Program-made: the position numbers and the translations under genes
The notes under the pieces: generated by a model
What the model was told of the DNA's origin: nothing
The model's database searches: none
The model's input: only the letters and a program-made list of their open reading frames with translations
Shown here: positions 10,964 to 21,441 of the stretch, piece by piece
Layout: each line of letters opens with the position of its first letter
Numbering within the stretch: the first letter of the stretch is position 1
NCBI GenBank assembly: GCA_027596195.1
Contig: JADGJG010000214.1
Span: forward strand, 1-30,842
DNA: 30,842 nt
Direction of reading: 5' to 3'
Source: Podochytrium sp. JEL0797
Taxonomy: Eukaryota; Chytridiomycota; Chytridiomycetes; Chytridiales; Chytriomycetaceae

Positions 10964-12953
10964 TTACAACTGCGCCGTTTCATATGAGGGGATGAACATT
11001 TGCGACTCAATCCATTTCAAAAGCTCAGCTCCCTTCTCGACATTCGCTGCGATTCTCGCATCCACTGGCTGTCCCGCCTTGGCCTCGTACAATCTCAACA
11101 CGTAAGGTTCGTGAACATCTCCCTGAAATCAGTCCAATTCAGCGGACGCATTTCGACAAATCAAAGAACGAATACACAAACTCACATCAATCAACGCCCT
11201 CACAATCACATCCCGCGCCAAGATGGCCGAAGTCTCGCGAATACGCTCCAACTTGGGATACAAGAGTCCCATTTCGACCTCCTCTTCATTCAACTGCTTT
11301 GCCAACGACACGGCCGTTTGATAGACCATGTTGTCGGTCACGCGGGAAGCCTTGGCCAAGACGGAGCCGAATCCGAGCGCGGGGAAAATGTACCTACATT
11401 TTGGTGCGAGTCAATAAAAAATTCAAAACAGGAATACTTGCCACTCAATCTTACATATTGTTTCCTTGGCCTGGTTCCATCGTGATTCCTGTGACGGGGT
11501 GCACTTCAGACGGAAACGCAGTTCCTGAAGCAAACAACACGCTTCCGTTCGAAGCCTTCACAGCCTCCTCAAACGTGCATTCCGCGTTCGCGAGTGGGTT
11601 CGACAGCGGGAACACGATGGGTCTCGCATTGATTTGCGACATGCGTTCAAGCACATCTTGAGTGAACGCGCCACCGACGGCCGACAGGCCAATGAGAGCC
11701 GTGGGTTTAAGGATCTCAATGGCTTCCACGAGCGACGAGATTTGTTGACCTTCCATGTCTCCACGCATGAAGAGCGTCTTGTGGTTTGGGTACCGCGACG
11801 CGTCGGAGCGGTCCGTGGTGATGAGACCTTTCGAGTCCACGAGGTAGAAGAGGGATTTGGCTTCTGAAGGTGTGAGACCGCCTGCGCGGATGAAGTGGTC
11901 CATGAGTTGGGAGGCGACACCCACACCTGCGGATCCGGCGCCGACAAAGAGGATGCGGTGGTCTGTCAAGGGGATGTTGGAGAGACGGAGGGCGTTGATG
12001 AAGCCAGAGAGGATGACAGCGCCGGTTCCTTGGATGTCGTCGTTGAATGTGAAGTAGCGATCGCGGAGCTTTTCGAGGGTGCCGAACGCGTGTTCGGAGG
12101 AGAAGTCTTCGAACTGGACCAGAAGCGACGGCCACCGCTTCTTGAGGGCGATCATGACGGATTCGATGAAGTCGTAGAAGATTTCGTCGGTGGGACGCTT
12201 GGACTTGGTGCCGAGGTAGAAGGGGTCGTTGAGGTGCTTGTCGGTGTTGGTGCCGAGGTCGAGGGTGATGGGCAACGTCTTGGATGGGTGGAATCCTCCG
12301 GCGGCAACGTAGAGAGACAGCTTTCCGATGGGAATACCCATTCCGTTGACACCCAAGTCACCGAGACCAAGGATTCTTGACCCATCAGTCATGACACAGA
12401 TGTCTGGCTCGGGTCCAGGCCAGTTGTTCAAGATCTTGTCCAAATTTCCCTTGTCCGAAAGGGAAAGGAACAAGCCGGGAACAGACCCTGGCGTGTAAAT
12501 GTGCGAGAACTTTTGGCACGCAAGGCCCACAGTGGGGGTGTAGATGATGGAAACGACTTTCTGTGGGAATTATCGAAATTCGGCGGTTTCAGTTTGGTTT
12601 CAAGGGGAATATGGAACACACACACCTTCAAGTGACTCGTCACAATCTTGTAGAAGAGATTCGAGTTTTCGGAGCGAATTCTGTCCAAATACGTGTAGGC
12701 CTCGAGCGGGTTGTTGTCGAGAGAGTCAATGCGGGCAATGCAGCGCGCAACCTGCATGTCCAACGACTCAACGACAGGTGGAATCAGGCCCTCGAGGTTG
12801 TGCTTCTTTCTCGTTTCCTGTGGGAATCCGGTTCCTTTTTCGTATTCCCATTTCAAGTTGTTAGAGTCACTGGTTCGAATGGGAGTTGAGGAATCACACA
12901 CCTTTCAAGCGCTTCAATTGGTTCGTGGCAGCAGACATCTCGGTTTCACGCAT
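10964..12953 (-). CDS. Malic enzyme A, without obvious targeting leader, 5 exons, 577 aa
   Basis: Exons: 12953-12902, 12834-12626, 12560-11455, 11393-11186, 11122-10964. Malic enzyme oxidatively decarboxylates L-malate to pyruvate and CO2 with NAD(P)+. Motifs in order: LEGLIPPVVESLD, YTPTVGLACQ with the catalytic Tyr, DGSRILGLGDLGVNGMGIP then GKLSLY with the catalytic Lys, FEDFSS (metal ligands), FNDDIQGTGAVIL (metal Asp), and the Rossmann loop VGAGSAGVGVAS. All expected catalytic residues are present. Unlike malic enzymes B and C its first exon is only 52 bp (MRETEMSAATNQLKRLK), so the protein starts about 50 residues later and is probably cytosolic (inference). The 67-bp first intron has a CTAAC branch-like site and an AAAAAG acceptor, at the same codon as in B and C. 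NAD or NADP preference cannot be read with confidence. Confidence 0.92.
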
Positions 12954-13301
12954 CTTTTTCTGTTTCAAATAAACAAATTGAGATAAGTTTCGAGATCGGG
13001 GATTTCCGGGGGGGCATGTTTCGCTCGTGGGGTGCGTGGGAGACAATTTTGCGTGATTCGACTTCATTCATTCGGAACGCGTGGGGGGTGTGTGATTTGG
13101 GAGTGCAGGATTCCACTCTCTTGCAACACTGCCGCGATTGGCATGCGGTCAATCGGGTCTTGTGGTGGCACCAAGAATCAATGTGCCACACAAATGGGGT
13201 GGGGGGTGCACGTGCGCCAAAGAGAAATAATCACGTTTAACTTGTTACTTTTTAATTCTCAGTCAGTAAGAGATCGCATAAATTAGACCTCATGTAGTTG
13301 T
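12954..13301. promoter_or_regulatory. Intergenic region between malic enzymes A and B
   Basis: These 348 bp hold the promoter of malic enzyme A and the 3' end of malic enzyme B. I see no coding remnant in any frame. A short GTGATTCG element near 13050 resembles motifs in other promoters of the window, but the match is short. Confidence 0.4.
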
Positions 13302-15422
13302 TTAGTTTTCATTTTCGTATCCAGGCGTGTACATTTTGGATCGGACCCAATGCAAGAGTTGGGTTGCCTTCCTCGCGTCCGTCGCTTGGTAATGAACACC
13401 CGCTCTCGTTCCATAGAGCTTCAGAATCCATGGTTCGTTCACGAGTCCCTGTTTCACATTTTTTTTGTTCAGTCTGCGAAAACAAAAAAAAATGAAAAAA
13501 ATAAGAATCTCACATCTGCAAGTGCTTGAATAATCACATCGCGAGCCAAGCTCGCTGAAATGTCACGGATTCGCTCAATCTTTGGGTAAAGCAGTTGTTG
13601 TGCTCTTTCCTCATCGTTGAGTTGCTCTGACAGCGAGACTGCACAACGGTAAATCATGCTGTGCGGGATGGATGTGGACTTCGCCAAAACAGCTCCGAAT
13701 CCCAAGGCGGGGAAAACATACCTAAAATCATAAAGGGGACGTTTTAGAGTGAAACATGGAGAGAAAAAAAATCGAAAATCAAAACAAAACAAAAAAAGCT
13801 CACATGTTGTTTCCTTGTCCCGGCTCCAACTTGAGTCCATTCACAGGATGCGGACACGCAGGGAACGCAGTCCCCGACGCGAAAATCACTCTCCCATTCG
13901 ATGCATTCACAGCCTCCGCGAACGTGCATTCGGCCTTCTCGAGCGGGTTCGACAGCGGAAACACGATGGGTCGCGCATTGTTTTCCGACATCTTTTCGAG
14001 GATGGGTTGCGTAAAGATTTTCCCTGCCGCCGAGAGACCAATCAAGGCCGTAGGTTTGATCGTGTCCACGGCTTCGAGGAGCGTGGGGATTTGCTTGCCT
14101 TCCAGGTCGTCGCGCATGAATCGCGTCATGTGGTGGGGGAACTGGGCGGCGTCAGTTCGGTCGGAAGTAACGAGACCCTTGACGTCGACGAGGTAAAAAC
14201 AGGATTTTGCTTCCTCGGGAGTGAGGCCGCCGTCTCGGATAAAGTAATCCATGAGTTGGGAGGCAATTCCAACGCCGGCGGAACCAGCACCGACCACGAG
14301 GATTTTCTGGTCCTTGATGGGGGTTCTGGAGTACTTGATTGCGTTGATGAATCCGGCAAGGATGACGGCTCCAGTTCCTTGAATATCGTCGTTGAACATA
14401 AAGTATTTGTCCTTGAGTTGTTCGAGGGTTCCGAACGCGTGGGCGGAGGAAAAGTCTTCGAACTGGACCAAAAGCGACGGCCAGCGCTTCTTGAGGGCGG
14501 CCATGACGGATTCGATAAAGTCGTAAAAGATTTCATCGTTGGGACGAGTGGATTTCGTGCCGAGGTAGAACGGGTCTTTGAGGTGCGTTTCGGCATTGGT
14601 ACCGAGGTCGAGAGTGATTGGCAAGGTCTTTGACGGGTGGAAGCCTCCTGCAGCAACGTAAAGGGACAGTTTTCCGATGGGAATACCCATTCCGTTGATT
14701 CCGAGGTCTCCCAAACCGAGAATTCTCGAACCGTCCGTCATGACGCAAATGTCTGGATCGGGACCTGTCCAGTTGTTCAGGACTTCATCCAAGCGGTCCT
14801 TGTGGGCGAGTGAAAGGAACAAGCCCGTGGTGTTTCCGGGAGTGTAGATGTGGGAAAATTCTTGGCACGCAAGACCCACGGTGGGTGTGTAAATGATGGA
14901 AACAGTTTTCTGAGAAGGAGAAGCTTAGTTAGAGACTCGCAACCATCTCATACACTTTACCTTGAGATGCTCCATGATGACCTTGTAAAACAAAGTGGTG
15001 TTCTCGGCACGCAGCCTGTCCAAATGGGCGTATTGTTGCAACGGGTTGTTTGCCAGTGAATCGATGCGGGCAATGCACCGGGCAACCTGAGTGTCCAGGG
15101 TCTCAACGACAGGCGGGATCAGGCCCTCGAGGTGTTTGGAGCGGCGTACATCCATTGCGAAAGCAGTGCCTGATTAGTGATTAGCGAACATGTTTACTAT
15201 GAAGCACCAGGTACCTTGGCCGTGGCTGTCGTCCCTGATCAGCTCAGTTCCAGTGCGTTCAGGTACCGGCAGTCGGCGCGTGAAGAACCCGGCGAGTGTT
15301 TGCGATGCCGTGTGCATGGCCCCGCGGTTGGGCCGCTGCACCGCGGATGAGGATGACAACTGGCGGAAACTCGGCCGCACCAGCGACGGCTTTCCCAATG
15401 GCTTGACCGAGGAAGCAAGCAT
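13302..15422 (-). CDS. Malic enzyme B with probable mitochondrial-type leader, 5 exons, 625 aa
   Basis: Exons: 15422-15215, 15169-14961, 14909-13804, 13721-13514, 13448-13302. Exons 2, 3 and 4 have exactly the lengths seen in malic enzymes A and C (209, 1106 and 208 bp), so the copies arose by duplication of an intron-containing gene. The first exon encodes a leader of about 55-60 residues rich in Ser, Arg and Lys and poor in acidic residues (MLASSVKPLGKPSLVRPSFR), typical of a mitochondrial matrix signal. Motifs are intact: LEGLIPPVVETLD, YTPTVGLACQ, GLGDLGINGMGIPIGK, QFEDFSS, FNDDIQGTGAVIL, VGAGSAGVGIAS. The C-terminus is GYENEN, identical in malic enzyme C and different in A. Reaction as for A; a matrix location would place it next to the TCA cycle. 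Confidence 0.92.
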
Positions 15423-15591
15423 TAATTTTTAAGGCAAGGTTGTGATCGTGTTTTTGCGGAGAATTGCCAAATCAGGGTTCAAATCCAAATAATCACATTT
15501 TCTTTTCTCCTTCTTTTCCCTCATCACTCTCTGAATCACGAAAGAAAAAAGCGGAAGTAAACTATTCAGAAATATAGTTTATTCTTCATCA

Positions 15592-17735
15592 TCAGTTTTC
15601 GTTTTCGTACCCGGGAATATACATCTGTGATTTGACCCACGCCAACAACTCCGCAGCCTTTTGGACATCCGTCGCGTGCATTTTGACGCCCGCCTCCACT
15701 CCATATAGCTTCAAAACGAACGGCTCATGCACGAGGCCCTGTAACCAATCATTGGTGAGTTGATCGTACACAAAAAAAGGCAAACTCACGTCCTCCAACG
15801 CCTGCAAAATAACGTCCCGCGCGAGGTTGGCCGAAATCTCGCGAATCCGCTCGACTTTGGGGTACAACATGGAATGCGCCTTCTCCTCCTCGTTGAGCTG
15901 TTCTGACAACGACACGGCCGTGCGGTAAATCATGCGGTCCGTCACGGAAGTCGCTTTGGCCAAAACGGCGCCGAATCCGAGCGCGGGGAAAATGTACCTG
16001 TTTGTTTTTTTTGGAGTGCGTGTGTTCATGTCAGCGAGATTTCAAAAACAGAAAGACTCGAGGCGCTCATTCTCACATATTGTTGCCTTGTCCCGGCTCC
16101 ATCATCTTTCCGGTGACGGGATGCGCGCACGCCGGAAACGCTGTCCCCGATGCAAACACAACACTCCCCTTCGAAGCCTTCACGGCCTCCTCAAACGTGC
16201 ATTCCGCATTCGCAATCGGGTTCGACAGCGGAAACACAATCGGTCTCGCGTTCAATTCGCTCATTTTGTGCAGAATCGTTTCATTGAAGGCGCCGCCGAC
16301 GGCCGAGAGGCCAATCAAGGCAGTCGGTTTGATGGTCTCGACGGCTTCGAGGAGGGATGGGATCTGCTTGCCTTCCATGTCGTCGCGCATAAAATGCGTT
16401 TTGTGTTGTGGGTACCGTGACGCATCTTTGCGGTCCGTGGTGATGAGTCCCTTCGAGTCGATGAGGTAAAACAGAGATTTGGCTTCCTCGCGAGTGAGAC
16501 CCTCCGTGCGGATAAAGTAGTCCATCATTTGATCCGCGACACCAACAGCCGCGGAACCAGCTCCCACAAACACGATGCGGTGGTCTTTCAGCGGGGTTTC
16601 AGAGACTTTGATGGCATTGATGAATCCGGCAAGAATGACGGCACCCGTGCCTTGAATGTCGTCGTTGAACATAAAGTAGCGATCACGCAGCTTTTCCAAC
16701 GTTCCAAACGCGTGGTCCGAGGAAAAGTCCTCGAACTGGACCAAAAGTGACGGCCATCGCTTTTTGAGGGCGACCATCACGGATTCCACGAAATCGTAAA
16801 ACACTTCATCCGTGGGACGAGTGTGCTTGGTGCCAAGGTAGAACGGGTCGTTGAGATGTTTCTCCGTGTTGGTACCGAGGTCGAGGGTGATGGGCAACGT
16901 TTTGGACGGTTGGAAACCTCCCGCTGCAACGTATAGGGACAGCTTTCCGATGGGAATACCCATTCCGTTGATTCCGAGGTCGCCCAGGCCGAGGATTCTG
17001 GAACCGTCCGTCATGACGCAAATGTCGGGGTCGGGACCGGTCCAATTGTTCAGGATTTCGTCCAAGTGGTCCTTGTTGGCGAGGGAGAGGAAGAGGCCAG
17101 GTGCGTTTCCGGGTGTGTAGATGTGCGAGAACTCTTGGCACGCGAGACCCACGGTGGGAGTGTAAATGATGGAAACGACTTTCTGTGGGAATTATCGAAC
17201 AAACCAATAATATCAGCGCTTTCGTCCTAATCCACTCAAACAATGGAAGTTCCCAGTTACCTTCAAATGCGTCATAATGACCTTGTAAAAGAGAGTGGTA
17301 TCCTCTGCGCGGATTCGGTCCAGGTACGCATACTGCGACAGTGGGGCTGCCGAGAGCGAATTGATGCGGGCAATGCACCGGGCAACCTGGGTGTCGAGAG
17401 TCTCAACCGCAGGCGGAATCAGACCGGTGATTTTCTTTGCTCTGCGCACGTCGATTCCGAAGGCGGTGCCTGGTTGTATCGCCAAAAAAACAATACAAAT
17501 CAATAGGAGAACCAAAGCAGAATCGCTTGGCAAACCTACCCTGTGTTTGGTGGTTGTCCCTGAGTTCCTGCGGCTGTGACGTCTCGCTCGGGGAAGGTTT
17601 CCGGCGCGGCTTTGAGGGGTGTGCATTCAACACGTGCGGGGAGGACCAGAGGGTCCGTTGGGTGCTTCGTGCCAATGTTGGGATGGTGAGGACTCGTGCT
17701 GAGGGTCGCGAAAGGGAGAGGAGAAGTGTGGACAT
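15592..17735 (-). CDS. Malic enzyme C with probable mitochondrial-type leader, 5 exons, 621 aa
   Basis: Exons: 17735-17540, 17469-17261, 17182-16077, 15997-15790, 15738-15592. The leader MSTLLLSLSRPSARVLTIPT followed by ARSTQRTLWSS has the Arg/Ser/Leu composition of a mitochondrial presequence; it is not alignable by eye with the leader of B except at the end (D-x-H-x-QG before the splice). Catalytic positions: Tyr142 in YTPTVG, Lys215 in IPIGKLSLY, Glu286-Asp287 in FEDFSS, Asp310-Asp311 region in FNDDIQGTG. The Rossmann loop reads VGAGSAAVGVAD, with Ala replacing the middle Gly-adjacent residue of B. The fourth intron (15739-15789) is 51 bp, in frame and free of stops. It shares a divergent promoter of 234 bp with the MYND gene. 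Confidence 0.92.
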
Positions 17736-17799
17736 TGTGGGATTCGCGTGTGGCGTTTTTTTTTGAAAAAAATGACATCATTTGGGGGGCTGCACATGG

Positions 17800-17839
17800 G
17801 AATGTGATTCCGTGGTGATTGCACCCGGGAATCACATTC
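17800..17839. promoter_or_regulatory. Perfect 12-bp inverted repeat in the divergent promoter of malic enzyme C and MYND gene
   Basis: GAATGTGATTCC (17800-17811) and its exact reverse complement GGAATCACATTC (17828-17839) are separated by 16 nt, and pairing continues into the spacer with one bulge (GTGGTG against CACCCG). The element sits 65 bp upstream of the malic enzyme C start and 131 bp upstream of the MYND start. It has the form of a site for a dimeric transcription factor; this is inference from symmetry and position. Confidence 0.6.
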
Positions 17840-17969
17840 TCGGAATCAATGAAGGAGGAAGAGTTGTTCATTTCATGAGTTAGTCTCGACCCTTGTCAAT
17901 CGCAACGTTGACAGACATTTAATTTCATTTTTGACAGGCGCGTTGAGAAAATCAATATTCAAAATCCAC

Positions 17970-18251
17970 ATGCACACCCATTATTCCGACCCGCGTCTCG
18001 ATAAACACGCCTGGGATCACTTAAAAGATCCCACTGTCGGGTCCAACACCAATTGTGTCTCCTGTCGCCATGAAACAAACCTCAAGTGCAGTCAGTGCAA
18101 AGCCATCCGCGTCTGTTCAAAAGAGTGCTTCAAACAAATTTGGAAGAGTCATAAAAAGGATTGTAATGACTTGTTGAGCAGTGCGAGTGTGTTTAAGGAA
18201 CAGGCGAAAGTACCGAAAACGAAGATAACGAAGATAATTTCGGCCTTTTGA
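17970..18251 (+). CDS. MYND zinc-finger protein, N-terminal part (probably truncated by frameshift), 93 aa
   Basis: The first in-frame ATG is at 17970. Residues about 28-65 form a MYND finger: CVSC, then CSQC, VCSKEC and HKKDC, giving all seven Cys and the His in family spacing. MYND fingers bind zinc and usually mediate protein contacts. After the finger the frame runs into KVPKTKITKIISAF and stops. One base over, the sequence encodes EDNFGLLMDVDK, which matches DGDNFTLFMEVD in the decayed copy downstream, so this copy has probably lost its C-terminal half by a frameshift near 18215-18225. A short product with a complete finger could still be made. An intron that repairs the frame is possible, but I see no suitable GT-AG pair. 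Confidence 0.65.
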   Translation: MHTHYSDPRLDKHAWDHLKDPTVGSNTNCVSCRHETNLKCSQCKAIRVCSKECFKQIWKSHKKDCNDLLSSASVFKEQAKVPKTKITKIISAF

Positions 18252-18824
18252 TGGACGTGGATAAGCGTACTTCTGAGATTTACCAGAAGTATGGGGTTAA
18301 TGGAGGTGCCCACGGCAACGAGCAAGCTTTCGATCAAGCGTTTGGTCGCGTTTTTTTTGGACGTCTTGGTGGCTTATGATTCTGGATCGGATACCCACAA
18401 GGATTTGCCTCTGCCTGTCAAGTTGTTTTTGAACAGACGATACAATAACGCGTATGTTGCCACTACCATAAGAGTATTTGCATATGCTCGACAGAGTGTT
18501 TCAAACTGATTTGAAAGGGACACAAGAAGGATTGCAATGACTTGGTGTCGGCGCGTGCGTTTGAGGAGCAGCGCAACATTCCGAGGCACTTTCCACACAG
18601 TGTGCCAGTTAGAGTGGACGGAGACAATTTCACTTTATTCATGGAGGTGGATATAACCAAAAATACAGGAAACGAGCGAGCTTTCGAACGAGCTTCAGGT
18701 TGCGTTCTTTATCGAACCGTTGGTGGCCAATGATTCTGGATCGGATCTCAACAAGGGGTTTCCGTTGCCTGTCAAGATGATTACCAACTTTCATGGCGGA
18801 AATCCGGTTTATATTGAAGATTAA
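18252..18824 (+). pseudogene. Decayed C-terminus of MYND copy 1 plus decayed MYND copy 2
   Basis: Positions 18252-18450 carry the out-of-frame remainder of copy 1: DNFGLLMDVDK, then in another frame LVAFFLDVLVAYDSGSD and LPLPVKLFLN. From about 18485 a second copy repeats the end of the finger (CFKLI, stop, KGHKKDCNDL); the codon for the finger's Trp (TGG in copy 1) is TGA here. It continues with DGDNFTLFMEVD, suffers a frameshift near 18695, and ends VAFFIEPLVANDSGSD, FPLPVKMITNF, GGNPVYIED and a stop at 18824. The shared C-terminal region (VANDSGSD, FPLPVKM) suggests one ancestral protein with an N-terminal finger and a C-terminal domain I do not recognise. Neither copy is intact. Confidence 0.75.
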
Positions 18825-19013
18825 GATAAAATGAGAGAGATGCGGATTGGTGATTCGTGGAGATATTTAGTTTAAGTATAAAATAAAAGGCTTTTGAGTG
18901 AATTGACTTATAGTTATTTCCCTAACTGCCTCAATTTTATTGCATTCGTGTGAAATATTGTGGATGCGCAAAGGTGAATATCAAATATCATACGAACAAT
19001 GTATTTCTCTTCT

Positions 19014-21078
19014 TTAAACTACCAAAAATCCATCTTCCACCTCACCCGTCTTCTCCCCACCCACCACCACCACCTCCTCCCTCTTCTCCTTCACAGGCTT
19101 CCCCGCAACCTTGTAATCCAACCGATCCGTAAACAGCTGCCACGTTGTCGTGTGCACAAGCATTCCGGCCGTTGCGAACGCTGAGATGGGGTAACACACC
19201 CACTCTGCGAATCGCCACCATTCCCTTGCGGGGGAGATTGTGCCGGGACGTGCGCCGAGTTTGGAAGCATACGGGGTTGATGCGGAGGTTGTCCAGCGGT
19301 AGGTTGCGTTCCAGCGGTAATAGAGTTCATAGGAAATGAAAGTGCCGATCATGGGAACCATGATTGACATTTGGAAGTATGTTCCGATGCGGAGGGTTGT
19401 GAGGACGATGGGGGGGATGGGGGTGCTGGAAGATCCGGTAATGAGGGCCCACCAGAGTTTGCTGATGGGTGCGAAAAAGGGCGGGGTGGCGGCTGTGTTG
19501 GGCACGAACAGGCCCACGAGGAGGGAGATGATGAACGCGTGGGTGCTCCAGATGAAGAGTTCGAGGGTGCTGTAGAGGGTGAAGAAGATGGTGGAGAACT
19601 GGTGGAGACGGGTGCTGGCGCGTTTGGCGGGAGATGCGGAGAAGTAGGTGGCGGGGAGTTGGGGGCCTTGGCGCGTGAGCCAGAGGAGGCCCATGCGGAG
19701 AGTGTATCCGAGATCCAGAGACCCCCACATGTGTCTTCTCAATTGAATGATGCGGGCGTATATGCCGGAGGTGAAGGTGGGTTTGTCGCCGCAGATGTTG
19801 AATTGCGAGGCTGGGGAAAAGATGGGGATGACGCGGAGACGGCCGCTGGTGGCGAAAGTGCATTTGATGGTCATGTGGTAGTCTTCACCTGTGGGGGAGA
19901 GAAAGAGCGAATGTGTTTTGTTTAAAAACAGCGAACAGTGCAAGACATGTCATTTTTTACGAACCAAGCGCTTCACGCGACGTGTCCCAAAACCCAACCG
20001 CACTCGCCAACTCCATCGGAACAGAATAGGCCGACGTGGCGGGTCTAAATGGATAGTGTGGCAAAAAGTACGACATCTGCGAGGCACTCCAACTGAGATC
20101 CATCACGCGCACGAGCGGATTCACATCCTGCGAGTTCCGATCGAAAAGAAGCGATGGAATGAACATGGCAGCTTTTCTCGCATCCGTGGAGAGGGTTGTG
20201 TATTCGTAGGCCACAGTTGTGAAGTAATCGGCGGCGAAGCACGTGTCGGCATCGATGCAGGTGTAGATGTGCTCATGGAGGGATGGGGTGAGTTGCTGTT
20301 GTTCTGTCGAGACGGGAGTTGGTTCGTGGTGGAAGGAGCCGGTGGTGCTGAAGCGGTGGTACAACTGGGTGCAAGCCCAGTTTGTGTTGGAGGATTTGCC
20401 GCGGATTTCGCCAGGGAGGTTCTTTGGGTGGACCGTGAAGGTCAGGGTGTGGAATGAGGCGGCATATTCTGAGAGCAGAACGAGGGCTTTTGCTTCGCAT
20501 TTGTCTTCGGTTTCCTCCATTGCGAGACAGACCTAGAATAAGCCAAGCACTGGATCAGATGACAATAGTGCGAATCAAGTTCGACCCCTTGTCACCTTAT
20601 AGTTTGATCTCGCCAGTTCGTGACTTGCAAGCACATCGAGGGTCTCAGTGAGTGTCTCGATGCTCTCCTTGTAGTTGGGGATCACTATCACATGGAAAAT
20701 GTCCTGGACCAGCAACATCTCCATCTGCAGCTCGCCCTTCTCCTCCCACGCAGCCGAACCCTCCAGGTACTTGAGCTTCAAGGCCACATCGTGTTCCCGC
20801 TTCTGCACCCAGTCTGTTTTTGCGTGCATCCAGGAGCTCCGCACCGTTGACATGACACCAAGGGCCGAGCGGGTGCTGAAGAGGAGGAAGGCTGCCATGA
20901 GGAAGCCGTAGTAGACGGAGAAGAGTGCTGGAAAGTAGTACGGCATGAACATGAGGTAGGGGAAAACCAAGAGGACCAGAACCCCTGGCAAGCGTTGCAG
21001 AATCTGGCGCAAGATGTTGTGTTTCGACGGCTCGCCTTGGGTGTTGCCCGGGCGCGGAGTTGCGGTGGCGGGGACCAT
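19014..21078 (-). CDS. Membrane glycosyltransferase, GT2-like, copy 1, 3 exons, 641 aa
   Basis: Exons: 21078-20596, 20532-19965, 19888-19014; introns 63 and 76 bp. Two N-terminal membrane helices (residues about 28-75) precede a cytosolic GT-A-like catalytic domain: DIFHVIVIPNYKES (residues 126-139), the block HPKNLPGEIRGKSSN then NWAC, CIDADTCFAADYF with the DxD-type metal site at residues 255-257, GEDYHMTIKC (about 351), and QLRRHMWG (399-406), which looks like the Q/R-x-x-R-W acceptor motif. Four or so C-terminal helices follow. This is the architecture of PF13632-type family 2 transferases that make or extend membrane-linked or extruded glycans. Donor, acceptor and product are unknown. 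The C-terminal tail is Val/Glu/Lys-rich. Copies 2 and 3 share both intron positions. Confidence 0.8.
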
Positions 21079-21441
21079 TCTGTTCTTATTTTGGAAGGGG
21101 GTGATGCGAAACTCGGGGCCAACTTTTTTTCGCTGCGTTTCCAAATCGCGAAAATTTTGGGATTTAATCACACGTGCGTCTTTGGTGATCGTCAAGTTGG
21201 GTCAAGAAAAGATTTGCAGGATCTTGAACTTCCTTTCGATTGAGGGCTGCGAAACCAGTCAAATAAATGTGTAGGAAGCCTTTCCTTCCAGTTACATTGC
21301 ATCAAATGTGTTATTTCTTGCATCATATCAAGATGAATCAAATCAAATGAGCGTACCTTTTTCCAATCCGAACTAACTTCCAGTAGGTATTTTTGGCTTC
21401 TGCGGACAGTGAAAATTCAAAATTTATTTCTTTTTTTCGTT
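21079..21441. promoter_or_regulatory. Upstream region of glycosyltransferase copy 1
   Basis: These 363 bp lie between the start of the glycosyltransferase and the stop of the next minus-strand gene. The glycosyltransferase frame stays open upstream of 21078 but has no earlier ATG. Nothing else is recognisable. Confidence 0.4.

Noticed and set aside
12946..13191. Open frame upstream of malic enzyme A as a possible targeting leader
   Set aside because: The Cys/His-rich product does not look like a presequence and is in a different frame from the ATG at 12953; an acceptor-like CAG just before the ATG leaves a hidden upstream exon possible but unproven.
13749..14633. Long open frame of 294 codons on plus
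   Set aside because: It is antisense to malic enzyme B exon 3; the minus strand encodes all malic enzyme motifs and the plus product resembles nothing.
19371..19925. Open frame of 184 codons on plus, Gly/Glu-rich
   Set aside because: Shadow of glycosyltransferase copy 1 exon 3 on the opposite strand, produced by its codon bias.
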